Positions 1 through 6,147 of a DNA stretch of 6,451 nt are shown here, one piece after another. Both the position numbers and the translations under genes were made by a program. The stretch comes from Bacteroidales bacterium (lineage in GTDB: Bacteria > Bacteroidota > Bacteroidia > Bacteroidales > JAOZMU01), in assembly GCA_029934165.1 (NCBI GenBank), contig JAOZMU010000207.1:1-6451 (forward strand), in the 5' to 3' direction. The number at the start of each line of letters is the position of its first letter. Position 1 is the stretch's first letter. The notes under the pieces were generated by a model, which ran no database searches, was not told the origin of the DNA, and was given only the letters and a program-made list of their open reading frames with translations.

Positions 1-50
1 AAACATATAGGGTACAAAATAATCAATTATTAACATCCCAGTCTTAGACC

Positions 51-1061
51 TTATTCCACATCTTGGATACAATATGGAACAACACAATTGTTGTACCCAT
101 TGGCTTGTGTTGGAAAGGCTTGAACCCAAAGCTGTTCGCTGTATCCGTTGTAAGATGAATTTACCATTACAATGGAAGAGATTATTGAAAAACAATCGTC
201 ATATTTTGACAAAGACACTATGTAGCGGTATTTGTTCGATATTTTATTACTAAATTTAATACTGATTGGTAAAGGCGGTAGGCTATTTTGTCCATGCAAC
301 CACTGCTGACTGTCGCCAACGAAAAGACCAATTTGGCTGATTACGTATCGTTCAATCACTTCAAATTCAAGGATTAAAGAGTCCTGATTATTTGTAACAC
401 GAAGAACACCGCGTTTTACTCCCCTGCTATTGACAACGGGAAATTCGAGTATTTTTACTTCACTTATTTGTGTCAACTGAGTGCAGTATTCAAGATATTT
501 GAGCGAATAATTTGTGCTTAATTCTTGCCCATCGTTCTGAAGCACAGATTGTTTCAAAACTTGATTCGAGGCATTTAGCAAATACGCTTCTGCCTTGGCA
601 ACAACGCAAAAACATTCGTCATAGTCTTCGATTGGAAAACTGTATGTCCACGAAGTTACCAACAAATTATGAGAATTGCTAAATTCAAAGCTTTCAATAC
701 TTTGACTATTTCTATGTTGATATTGAATATCTTCCAATTTACCAATGCTTATAGCTGTGTGTTTCATAGCCCATCCGTATTTTGTTAGGAAGGTAACATA
801 AATAGAATCATCTGAGTTTGAGATGTTTATCTCGCCAACAAAAATATGACCATCAGTAAAGAGTTGATTTGCTGTTGGGACACCGTTACAATTTTCTTTT
901 GGCAAATGTTTGATGTTTGAGACTATTAAGGTAGTTCTTGCGTCTTGGGACGAGGTTACAGGCTCTGCCATTTCGTCTTTGTTGCAGGAAGCAAAAAATG
1001 TGACAAAAAACAGTAAAATACTAAGTGGTATCAATCTTCTGGGGTCGCTAAAATCAGTCAT
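51..1061 (-). CDS. Outer-surface or periplasmic lipoprotein with a duplicated beta-rich domain, function unknown
   Basis: The 336-residue product begins with a short basic segment (R8, R9), a hydrophobic stretch (residues 10-23) and the lipobox FFASC with the lipidated cysteine at residue 26. The following NKDE is typical of Bacteroidota lipoproteins, so the protein is expected to be membrane-anchored outside the cytoplasm. The mature part holds two related units, about residues 73-165 and 216-303. Each opens with a G-x-I/L-x-V/I-x-N pattern and a D-S-I/L strand (GEINISNSDDSIYVTF against GVLRVTNNQDSLILEF). Each closes with a YD-E/D-CF motif followed by a hydrophobic strand ending in N-S/A-S. 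The first unit keeps the GW and I-x-I-G signature seen in a widespread class of secreted beta-sandwich repeats. Cysteines at 58, 150, 152, 193, 290, 326 and 331 could form disulfides. No catalytic motif is visible. The ATG at 1059-1061 is chosen because it gives an intact signal peptide; an ATG ten bases upstream is out of frame and closes after five codons. Confidence 0.85.
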   Translation of the reverse strand: MTDFSDPRRLIPLSILLFFVTFFASCNKDEMAEPVTSSQDARTTLIVSNIKHLPKENCNGVPTANQLFTDGHIFVGEINISNSDDSIYVTFLTKYGWAMKHTAISIGKLEDIQYQHRNSQSIESFEFSNSHNLLVTSWTYSFPIEDYDECFCVVAKAEAYLLNASNQVLKQSVLQNDGQELSTNYSLKYLEYCTQLTQISEVKILEFPVVNSRGVKRGVLRVTNNQDSLILEFEVIERYVISQIGLFVGDSQQWLHGQNSLPPLPISIKFSNKISNKYRYIVSLSKYDDCFSIISSIVMVNSSYNGYSEQLWVQAFPTQANGYNNCVVPYCIQDVE

Positions 1062-1098
1062 AATGTTTCATTTTTTACAAAAAGTGAAAGATTTGCCG

Positions 1099-1129
1099 TA
1101 AATATATAATTAATTTTGAATTATCCAAA
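1099..1129 (-). promoter_or_regulatory. Candidate Bacteroidota-type promoter of the lipoprotein gene
   Basis: On the minus strand a TTTG (plus 1126-1129) is followed after 19 bases by TATATTTA (plus 1099-1106). The phylum consensus is TTTG, 19-21 bases, then TAnnTTTG, so only the last base of the -7 element deviates. Transcription would start near 1092, giving a leader of about 30 bases. This is a motif match only. Confidence 0.45.
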
Positions 1130-1205
1130 TTTATCCGGCAGTTATTTGTTAACAAATTGTGAAAATTTTCATAAAAAATTGTGAATTTTTCGTAAAAATT
1201 TATAT

Positions 1206-1312
1206 TTTTAGAACGAAAATTAAATTAACCTATACCATTATTTGCTGTTTATTGCTGATTTTCAGTCAAATAGTAAATCGTTGCCTCAATATTAAAAAGT
1301 GCATAGCACTTA
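1206..1312 (+). repeat. Interspersed repeat, copy 1 (left of the DUF2851 gene)
   Basis: Bases 1219-1312 match 2879-2972 at 89 of 94 positions in the same orientation, with 59 consecutive identical bases (1221-1279). The match fades leftward to about 1206. The differences fall at 1280, 1284, 1302, 1305 and 1306. The right end is a small hairpin (1297-1311, AAGTGC ATA GCACTT). No protein is recognisable in any frame, and there are no terminal inverted repeats of insertion-sequence type. A non-coding interspersed element is the best description. Confidence 0.85.
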
Positions 1313-1350
1313 GATTAATTCTTGACGTGTTTCATATTTTGTCTCAGGCT

Positions 1351-1382
1351 TTTTACATTGAAAAACATTATAAGTATTTTTG
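1351..1382 (+). promoter_or_regulatory. Weak candidate promoter for the DUF2851 gene
   Basis: TATTTTTG at 1375-1382 matches the TAnnTTTG -7 element exactly. At the expected -33 position there is only TTTT (1351-1354, 20 bases upstream), one mismatch from TTTG. The implied leader is about 100 bases. In such AT-rich sequence an eight-base match alone is weak evidence. Confidence 0.25.
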
Positions 1383-1487
1383 CGAAAAACTTACTACTTA
1401 ACAATAATCACTTTTTTTGCGTACCGGCTTTGAGGAGCTTCCTTTCAGTCGCTATCAAAATAGAAAACAAATTTATCAGCTTTTCTT

Positions 1488-2762
1488 ATGAACGAAGATT
1501 TTTTACAATATGTTTGGAAATTCAGTCATTTTGACATGAAAAACCTCAAAACTACTGACGGACAGACCGTCGAAGTGCTTTCTGTTGGAACACAAAACAC
1601 CGATGCAGGTCCCGATTTTTTTGATGCAAGGATACGGATTGGCGATACGCTTTGGGCAGGAAATGTAGAAATTCATATCAATTCATCGGATTGGAAAAAA
1701 CATAAACACCACACCGACAAGGCTTATGATAATGTCATTCTGGCAGTTGTAGAAAAAGATGACGCACCACAAAAGCAAACAACAGGAAAGATTGTTCCGA
1801 CAATTTGCTTGCCTGTTTTGCAGAAAATCCGTGAGAATTATCTCGCCTTGAAATCTGGTGAATTGTGGATTCCGTGCGAAAATCAGGTTAGTGCAATTGA
1901 CAGATTTTTTGTTGACTATTGGCTTAACCGTCTGATGATTGAAAGGCTGGAGCAAAAGGCGCAGCAAATTGAAGAGCGATTATTGCAAAATAAAAATAAT
2001 TGGGAGGAAACATTTTACCAATATCTTTTTCGCAACCTTGGTTCGCGGCTCAATGCCGAACCTTTCGAGATGCTGGCGAGGTCGTTGCCGATGGTTGTTC
2101 TTGGGAAACACAAAAATAATCGGCATCAGATTGAGGCTCTGCTGTTTGGACAAGCCGGAATGCTTGATGCCGACTACGAAGATGAGTATTTTCAGAACTT
2201 GAAAGCTGAGTACGAATTTCTGAAGCATAAATTTGGATTACTGCCTATTGACGGGCATTTATGGAAGTTTATGCGGTTGCGTCCAGCAAATTTTCCAACG
2301 GTACGAATAGCTCAGATTGCCTCGTTGATTTATAAGGCAAGCGGACTGTTTGCAAAAACCATAAATGCCTCATCTTCAGAAGTTATAAAAGAGCTTTATC
2401 GGGCAGAAACAACTACATACTGGGACACGCATTATGTCTTTGGGAAAATCTCTAAAAAGAGAAAAAAGAACATCGGAAATACGATGCTTGATACGCTGAT
2501 AATCAATACTTTTGCTCCGTTTATGTTTGTTTACGGAGAATCCATCGGGAAGGAAGAGATGAAGGACAAGGCTATAAATACGTTGGAAAAAACCGCCGCC
2601 GAAAATAATTCAATCATCAAAAATTGGCAGCGTATCGGGATTCCGGCACAAAATGCAGCGCAAACTCAGGCTCTACTGCAACTTAAAAATAACTATTGTA
2701 CAGCACAACGATGCTTGGATTGTAGCTTAGGTAATAGAATTATTATCAGAAACAGGCTTTGA
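1488..2762 (+). CDS. DUF2851 family protein
   Basis: The 424-residue product is recognised as DUF2851, a family found largely in Bacteroidota with no established function. The N-terminus MNEDFLQYVWKF is typical and supports the ATG at 1488, although no Shine-Dalgarno sequence precedes it. The most conserved part is residues 41-88: GPDFFDARI, then GNVEIHI (58-64), SSDW (66-69), an H-rich HKHH (72-75) and D77, Y80, V84. A helical middle follows, with RPANFPTVRIAQIASL at 265-280. The C-terminus carries a C-x4-C-x2-C cluster (C404, C409, C412) in YCTAQRCLDCSLGN. The PD...GxVEIH arrangement loosely recalls PD-(D/E)XK nucleases and the cysteines could bind metal; both points are inference. The length appears complete. 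It is the only plus-strand gene here and is flanked by direct repeats, so it is probably monocistronic. Confidence 0.9.
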   Translation: MNEDFLQYVWKFSHFDMKNLKTTDGQTVEVLSVGTQNTDAGPDFFDARIRIGDTLWAGNVEIHINSSDWKKHKHHTDKAYDNVILAVVEKDDAPQKQTTGKIVPTICLPVLQKIRENYLALKSGELWIPCENQVSAIDRFFVDYWLNRLMIERLEQKAQQIEERLLQNKNNWEETFYQYLFRNLGSRLNAEPFEMLARSLPMVVLGKHKNNRHQIEALLFGQAGMLDADYEDEYFQNLKAEYEFLKHKFGLLPIDGHLWKFMRLRPANFPTVRIAQIASLIYKASGLFAKTINASSSEVIKELYRAETTTYWDTHYVFGKISKKRKKNIGNTMLDTLIINTFAPFMFVYGESIGKEEMKDKAINTLEKTAAENNSIIKNWQRIGIPAQNAAQTQALLQLKNNYCTAQRCLDCSLGNRIIIRNRL

Positions 2763-2878
2763 CGTTTTTTATTTTGTGAGCAATAGTGGAATAAAAATTT
2801 GATAGTCCCTACAAAATAGTGTTGGTCGATGAAAATATGTAGAAATTTAATTTTTGTAACTTGAATATTAAAACAAAG

Positions 2879-2972
2879 ATTAAATTAACCTATACCATTA
2901 TTTGCTGTTTATTGCTGATTTTCAGTCAAATAGTAAATCATTGTCTCAATATTAAAAAGTGTATGACACTTA
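2879..2972 (+). repeat. Interspersed repeat, copy 2 (right of the DUF2851 gene)
   Basis: This direct copy of 1219-1312 begins 116 bases after the DUF2851 stop. It ends in the hairpin AAGTGT ATG ACACTT (2957-2971). It is followed by TTATCCGGCA (2970-2979), a ten-base string that also occurs at 1131-1140, about 80 bases left of copy 1. The two copies could recombine and delete or duplicate the DUF2851 gene. Confidence 0.85.
2952..2971 (-). terminator. Possible terminator of the receiver-domain gene, inside repeat copy 2
   Basis: Read on the minus strand, the stem AAGTGT / ACACTT with a CAT loop runs directly into TTTTTAAT, about 58 bases after the receiver-gene stop. The stem has only six pairs, two of them G-C, so it would be a weak intrinsic terminator. 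Its conservation with paired changes between copies makes a structural role plausible. Confidence 0.35.
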
Positions 2973-3028
2973 TCCGGCATAAACCAATTCATAATTTATT
3001 ATTAGTAATTCACTAATTGAGACACAAC

Positions 3029-3907
3029 TTAATTCTTCTTCATTTTATTTTGTATTGCAACATCTGCCCAACGAAACATATCCATCAGCCCATAAACCAA
3101 TGCGCGTACTGTGTAACTTGTGGGTATATATTCTGCGTTTTTACCAGCAGGCACATGATTTCCGTATCGGCTTGCCACTTTGTATAAATCCATCGCAAAA
3201 CCAAAAATAAACTGTGGCAAAACACGCTTATCTTTAAGTTGATACAGAACATTTTTTGTTCTGCTCATGTTCCGATGCCCAATGTTACTTGCCGATTGTC
3301 CCATGAAATTCAATGCAATTGCATCTACCAACGCCTCTTCCAAACGTCGCATTATACTTAGGTTTGCAACAATTGTTGCAGGGTCACCATTGTCGGCATT
3401 TGCAAGTACATCAAGAAGGAGGTCTTCGTCCTCTTCGGAAAGAAAATCGTCAACAAAATCGAAAATATCATCATGCTCTCTACGTATTTGCATGTATGGC
3501 TGGGCATTTATCTGTTCGCGCAAAAACTTAAACATTTCGCGGTGCGTTTTTCGTTTCTCGAAAACAGGACAAATTCCGTATAAATCTTCCGTAAAATCTT
3601 GTGGTGTTTCGCTGTTAACGCAAAAAGGCACAAACCTATTAAACTCATGCTCAAGCTCATTCAACCTATTTATGGCATGAAAAACAAAACTACTCTTTGC
3701 TGTTTCCGGTTTTTGGTTTGCATTAAGAGTGCAGCGTCCGTCCAAAACAATTGCCTTGAACTTATTTGCATTTTCGATAGCGTCCATTCCATCTGCAAGG
3801 TTCTGATAATGAACTATTTTGATTTTATTACTATTCGCTTCACGACGCAGTTCTTCGCAATAGTTTACATCATCGTCTATTAAAATAATATTATATCTCC
3901 GCTTCAT
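3029..3907 (-). CDS. Atypical response-regulator receiver protein with an uncharacterised helical C-terminal domain
   Basis: Residues 5-135 look like a CheY-type receiver domain. IILIDDD supplies the acidic pair (D12, D13) and KAIVLDG the phosphoacceptor (D56). FVPFCVNS gives the conserved Ser/Thr position (S99), and CPVFEK the lysine (K118). The stretch between D56 and S99 is longer than usual because of an insertion around residues 58-75. Residues 136-292 form an acidic linker (DDFLSEEDEDLLLD) and a mostly helical domain with no helix-turn-helix, kinase, GGDEF or AAA signature. Its end, SRYGNHVP (246-253) then PTSYTVRALVYGLMDMFRW (262-280), is reminiscent of the ends of HEPN/Abi-C-like helical domains. 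The motif is R-x3-H (R247, H251), not the usual R-x4-6-H, so this is only a suggestion. No histidine kinase is adjacent. The gene starts 99 bases after the stress protein gene, and no good promoter was found between them. Confidence 0.75.
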   Translation of the reverse strand: MKRRYNIILIDDDVNYCEELRREANSNKIKIVHYQNLADGMDAIENANKFKAIVLDGRCTLNANQKPETAKSSFVFHAINRLNELEHEFNRFVPFCVNSETPQDFTEDLYGICPVFEKRKTHREMFKFLREQINAQPYMQIRREHDDIFDFVDDFLSEEDEDLLLDVLANADNGDPATIVANLSIMRRLEEALVDAIALNFMGQSASNIGHRNMSRTKNVLYQLKDKRVLPQFIFGFAMDLYKVASRYGNHVPAGKNAEYIPTSYTVRALVYGLMDMFRWADVAIQNKMKKN

Positions 3908-3940
3908 TTTTTTGGATTTAATTTGTTCGATTTTTGCGCT

Positions 3941-3978
3941 AAAAAAAACGTTGCCGCCAGTTTTGGAGACAACGCTTT
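3941..3978 (-). terminator. Rho-independent terminator after the universal stress protein gene
   Basis: On the minus strand, AAAGCGTTG (plus 3970-3978) pairs with CAACGTTTT (plus 3945-3953) in a nine-pair stem including one G-U. A run of eight T corresponds to plus 3941-3948. The 16-base loop can form a further CCA/TGG stem. It starts 28 bases past the stop codon at 4007-4009 and ends 34 bases before the receiver gene. A second short hairpin (3975-3989) overlaps its 5' arm. Confidence 0.7.
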
Positions 3979-4006
3979 AGGAACTAAAGTTTGATATTTT
4001 AAAAAC

Positions 4007-4834
4007 CTAGTAGGTTACAAATGAGCCTAATATGCCACTAACACTAGGGTTGACGCACATTACAGGAATTTTCCAATTGTTTGCAATAATTTTTTGTTCA
4101 TCTGCACCAAGAATGTAGTCTTGTAACGTTATATTTTTTGTTGTCAAAATCAAGATAAGGTCGGTGTTGATTTCGTTTGCAAATTTTATTGTAGCGTCAG
4201 CAAAACCTTCTGTGCCTTCGATAGTAGTAATATCGTAGTCGATGTTACGTTCTTCGAGATATTTTTTTGCAAAACGAAGGTTAGCACCTACTTTTTTCTT
4301 CATGAAATCGTCTTTGATTTCTGGTTTGCAGATACGTATTTTTACGCCGTAAAATTTTGCAAGGTAATATGCCCAAGCCAATTTTTCTTTGTCTTCTTTT
4401 CGAAAATCGACAGGAAATACTACTTCGCGTACGCTTTTGTTTTTTGGTGGAGACTGCACAACAATAAACGGAACTTTCGTATCCACGATAACTTTCAGTG
4501 CCCAGCTTCCGGTGAATTTTTGCAGTCCCTTCATACCATGCGTTCCCATGACACAAAGCTGTGCGTTAACTTCTTCGGCAACATTAGTAATAGTGTTGAA
4601 AATACTTCCTTCTCTTACAATAACATTCGTCTTAATGTTGTATTTTTTTGTTGTAACCGTAGCAACTGTGTTGAGCTTATTTGTAGCCTCGACCACCTCT
4701 TTTTCTTTCTTAACAACGTGAACGAGCGTTATCTCCGTTCCTAAAACTTCGGCATATAGCGCAGAGTGCGCTAAAGCATATTCTGCAATTTGCGAAAAGT
4801 CCCAAGGGACTAAAACGGTTCCTTTTTCTTTCAT
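4007..4834 (-). CDS. Tandem-domain universal stress protein (UspA family)
   Basis: The 275-residue cytoplasmic protein consists of two Usp domains, about residues 4-128 and 136-263, the usual length for two-domain Usp proteins. Domain 1 begins VLVPWDFS (D12 at the nucleotide-binding position). It carries GTHG (97-100) and GS (109-110) ahead of WALKVI and VPFIVVQ, the ATP-binding loop of the family. The loop has eight rather than nine residues between GTHG and GS. Domain 2 begins VVFPVDF (D143) and ends IPVMCVNP, but TTKN replaces the first glycine motif and GA replaces GS (243-244), so it probably does not bind ATP. Family members bind ATP or AMP and support stress survival; the partner here is unknown. 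The ATG at 4832-4834 gives a standard Usp start. The gene lies 443 bases after chaN-like and has its own terminator. Confidence 0.93.
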   Translation of the reverse strand: MKEKGTVLVPWDFSQIAEYALAHSALYAEVLGTEITLVHVVKKEKEVVEATNKLNTVATVTTKKYNIKTNVIVREGSIFNTITNVAEEVNAQLCVMGTHGMKGLQKFTGSWALKVIVDTKVPFIVVQSPPKNKSVREVVFPVDFRKEDKEKLAWAYYLAKFYGVKIRICKPEIKDDFMKKKVGANLRFAKKYLEERNIDYDITTIEGTEGFADATIKFANEINTDLILILTTKNITLQDYILGADEQKIIANNWKIPVMCVNPSVSGILGSFVTY

Positions 4835-4884
4835 GCTTACTTAGTTTGAGTTTTATAAATCAATTGGTTGTCTTTGTTTTACAT

Positions 4885-4892
4885 CAAAAATA
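4885..4892 (-). promoter_or_regulatory. Possible -7 element of the universal stress protein gene
   Basis: TATTTTTG on the minus strand matches TAnnTTTG exactly and would give a leader of about 45 bases. No TTTG is present 19-21 bases upstream; the nearest lie 6 and 32 bases away. The assignment is therefore weak. Confidence 0.28.
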
Positions 4893-4974
4893 TTTGTTCA
4901 AAGTACGATTATTTTTCTGATAATCAAAATTTATAAAAAATATTTAACTTTTTTCATTTTTGGACACAATTTGG

Positions 4975-4987
4975 GTTTGCTGCAAAC
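4975..4987. promoter_or_regulatory. Operator-like palindrome GTTTGC-T-GCAAAC
   Basis: The two six-base arms are perfect reverse complements around a central T, a form common for dimeric regulators. It lies about 140 bases upstream of the stress gene start, far from the candidate -7 element. No regulator gene is nearby, so a binding role is conjecture. Confidence 0.25.
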
Positions 4988-5142
4988 GAATATATTATAT
5001 TGTGTACGATTGGTTTTTAATTACATTTTGGACAAATTGTTTCATTAAAAACATTTGTAACATTTCAGAACTACCTTATTGTTAGTTATTTCAATGTTTT
5101 CAATTTTGATATTTGATAAATTGAATAACATCCTAATGTTTT

Positions 5143-5205
5143 ACGCAGCTTGCTGGTAATCACACAATTACGGCTTGCTGCGTTATGTATAAAACCGTGC
5201 ATAAC
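5143..5205. repeat. Long imperfect hairpin followed by a second inverted repeat
   Basis: ACGCAGC (5143-5149) pairs with GCTGCGT (5177-5183). Inside is a symmetric TT/TT internal loop, then GCT with GGC (one wobble), a bulged G at 5155 and GTAAT/ATTAC around a CACACA loop. Directly after, GTTATG (5182-5187) is repeated inverted as CATAAC (5200-5205). The GC content is higher than in the surrounding gap. It resembles integron attC sites in its extrahelical base and GTTATGT end, but lacks a matching AAC arm on the left. A small structured intergenic repeat is the safer call. AGCTTGC and GGCTTGC within it recur at 6358-6378. Confidence 0.5.
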
Positions 5206-5248
5206 AAAAAATGATAAGTACTTAGACTTTGGACAAATATATCATTTT
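5206..5248 (-). terminator. AT-rich terminator-like hairpin after the chaN-like gene
   Basis: AAAATGATA (5208-5216) and TATCATTTT (5240-5248) are perfect nine-base complements around a 23-base loop. They begin 30 bases past the chaN-like stop, and the minus strand continues with T residues (six T over 5206-5211). Only one pair is G-C, so termination efficiency would be low. Confidence 0.35.
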
Positions 5249-5277
5249 CAAAATCGGCAAGATAATTACGCGAGTGT

Positions 5278-6147
5278 TTATTTGTGTGTTTGCGTCATTG
5301 TTTCGGGAACAGCAAAAATGTAGTTTGCTATGTCGATATTTTCGTCTTCGAGTTTTTGAATATCTTTTTGATATACAGTGCTAATTGTCTTGATGTTAAG
5401 CCCGGGTTTCATTTTATTAATCCACCAAACGATGCCTTCAAAATTATCGGAGTGGTATGCGCCGTTGAAATGAAAAAATAGTTTGCCTTCAGACCAGTTT
5501 TCGATGATGAAATGTGCCATCGTAACATCTTTTGCTGCTTGTGCTTTGGGCAAATTTTCGTTTACTTTTGCTTTCATGCTCTTCATTTTCAGCATATTAG
5601 CATAACATTCTACGGTACTGTCATATTGTTCGGCTAAGTTCGGACCAATCAAAGTTTTGGCTTTGGCACTTAGTTTTTCTAATCCTTCAAAGCCTTTTTT
5701 ATGAACAAGAGAAGCATATCGGCGCGGAATATTGGTTGCGATATAACGCAGTTTGTTGTCTTTGCAAAAATCGACAACTGGCTTATAATCAGTTTGATAG
5801 TTGACCCATAGTTTTGCTTCGTTTTCAAATTTTTTGGCAGAATAGAATTTTGCCAAATATTCGTCCATAAGCAATTGGTTGTCGGCTTCAAACATTTCCG
5901 AACCAATTATTAGGTTTTGTTTTTTTGTTTCAAACAAATCTTTGGTGATTTCTTGCTGCATCCAATGCGCGATAGGGTCGGTGTGTAGCTCTCCAAAAAA
6001 TACGATGTCGGCTGTTTGTATGTCGGCAATCATTTTTTTGTACGTTACAGTTTCACCTTTTTTGTCGTATAATACGTAAGCCGGCTTGTCGCTTACAAAT
6101 GCAAAACTAATAATTGCGGTTAATGAAATTAGTAGTAATTTTCTCAT
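5278..6147 (-). CDS. Secreted ChaN-like (DUF399/Tiki superfamily) haem-binding-type protein
   Basis: The 289-residue product starts with a Sec signal peptide (MRKLLLISLTAIISFAF, cleavage probably near residue 19) without a lipobox cysteine, so it is likely periplasmic and soluble. Family motifs occur in order: VFFGELH (49-55, E53 and H55), SEMFEADNQ (83-91), YQTDYKPVVDF (117-127), NIPRRYA (139-145), KDVTMAHFI (206-214) and NGAYHSD (228-234, H232). The GELH and GAYH motifs correspond to the paired sites conserved between ChaN and the Tiki metalloproteases. Campylobacter ChaN binds haem and is linked to iron uptake; whether this protein binds haem or cleaves peptides cannot be told from sequence. 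The length is normal and complete. The ATG at 6145-6147 is chosen because the signal peptide follows at once. No iron-uptake genes are adjacent, and the wide flanking gaps suggest a single-gene unit. Confidence 0.9.
   Translation of the reverse strand: MRKLLLISLTAIISFAFVSDKPAYVLYDKKGETVTYKKMIADIQTADIVFFGELHTDPIAHWMQQEITKDLFETKKQNLIIGSEMFEADNQLLMDEYLAKFYSAKKFENEAKLWVNYQTDYKPVVDFCKDNKLRYIATNIPRRYASLVHKKGFEGLEKLSAKAKTLIGPNLAEQYDSTVECYANMLKMKSMKAKVNENLPKAQAAKDVTMAHFIIENWSEGKLFFHFNGAYHSDNFEGIVWWINKMKPGLNIKTISTVYQKDIQKLEDENIDIANYIFAVPETMTQTHK

Larger units (their letters stand above)
1062..1487. other. 426-base gap holding a promoter and repeat copy 1
   Basis: The gap lies between the divergent lipoprotein and DUF2851 genes. 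It holds the lipoprotein promoter, repeat copy 1 and a possible DUF2851 promoter. An 80-codon plus-strand reading frame (1159-1401) crosses the repeat. I do not call it a gene: it is low-complexity and hydrophobic, resembles no known protein, and its central part is repeat sequence also present outside any gene at 2879-2972. Confidence 0.7.
4835..5277. other. 443-base gap with hairpins and palindromes upstream of the stress gene
   Basis: No gene is supported in either strand. From left to right it contains the possible stress-gene promoter and three TTTGGACA motifs (4959, 5027 and 5228; the last two share TTTGGACAAAT). It also contains an operator-like palindrome at 4975-4987, a long imperfect hairpin at 5143-5183, an overlapping GTTATG/CATAAC inverted repeat (5182-5205) and a hairpin after the chaN-like stop. 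Confidence 0.7.

Noticed and set aside
1..50. Short inverted repeat AATAAT-CA-ATTATT downstream of the lipoprotein gene
   Set aside because: It is A/T only, has a two-base loop and no T run, so there is no basis for calling a terminator.
1159..1401. Plus-strand 80-codon reading frame across repeat copy 1, hydrophobic product
   Set aside because: It is low-complexity AT-rich sequence with no family resemblance. The shared part recurs in copy 2 in a frame that begins and ends differently, as expected for repeat DNA rather than a gene.
1206..2972. Insertion sequence or composite transposon made of the two repeats
   Set aside because: The repeats encode no transposase, have no terminal inverted repeats, and show no target-site duplication that I could find.
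3001..3017. ATTAGT/ACTAAT hairpin just after the receiver-gene stop as a terminator
   Set aside because: The stem is six almost purely A-T pairs and no T run follows on the minus strand. The hairpin in repeat copy 2 is the better candidate.
3014..3030. ATTGAGACACAACTT near the receiver-gene stop resembles ATTGAGACAACAACTT at copy 3
   Set aside because: The match is about 15 bases with a one-base gap and lacks the hairpin. It also overlaps the gene's stop codon, so chance cannot be excluded.
5143..5205. True integron attC site
   Set aside because: There is a GTTATGT end and a bulged base, but no pairing AAC arm at the left. No integrase gene and no cassette-like gene order on one strand are seen.
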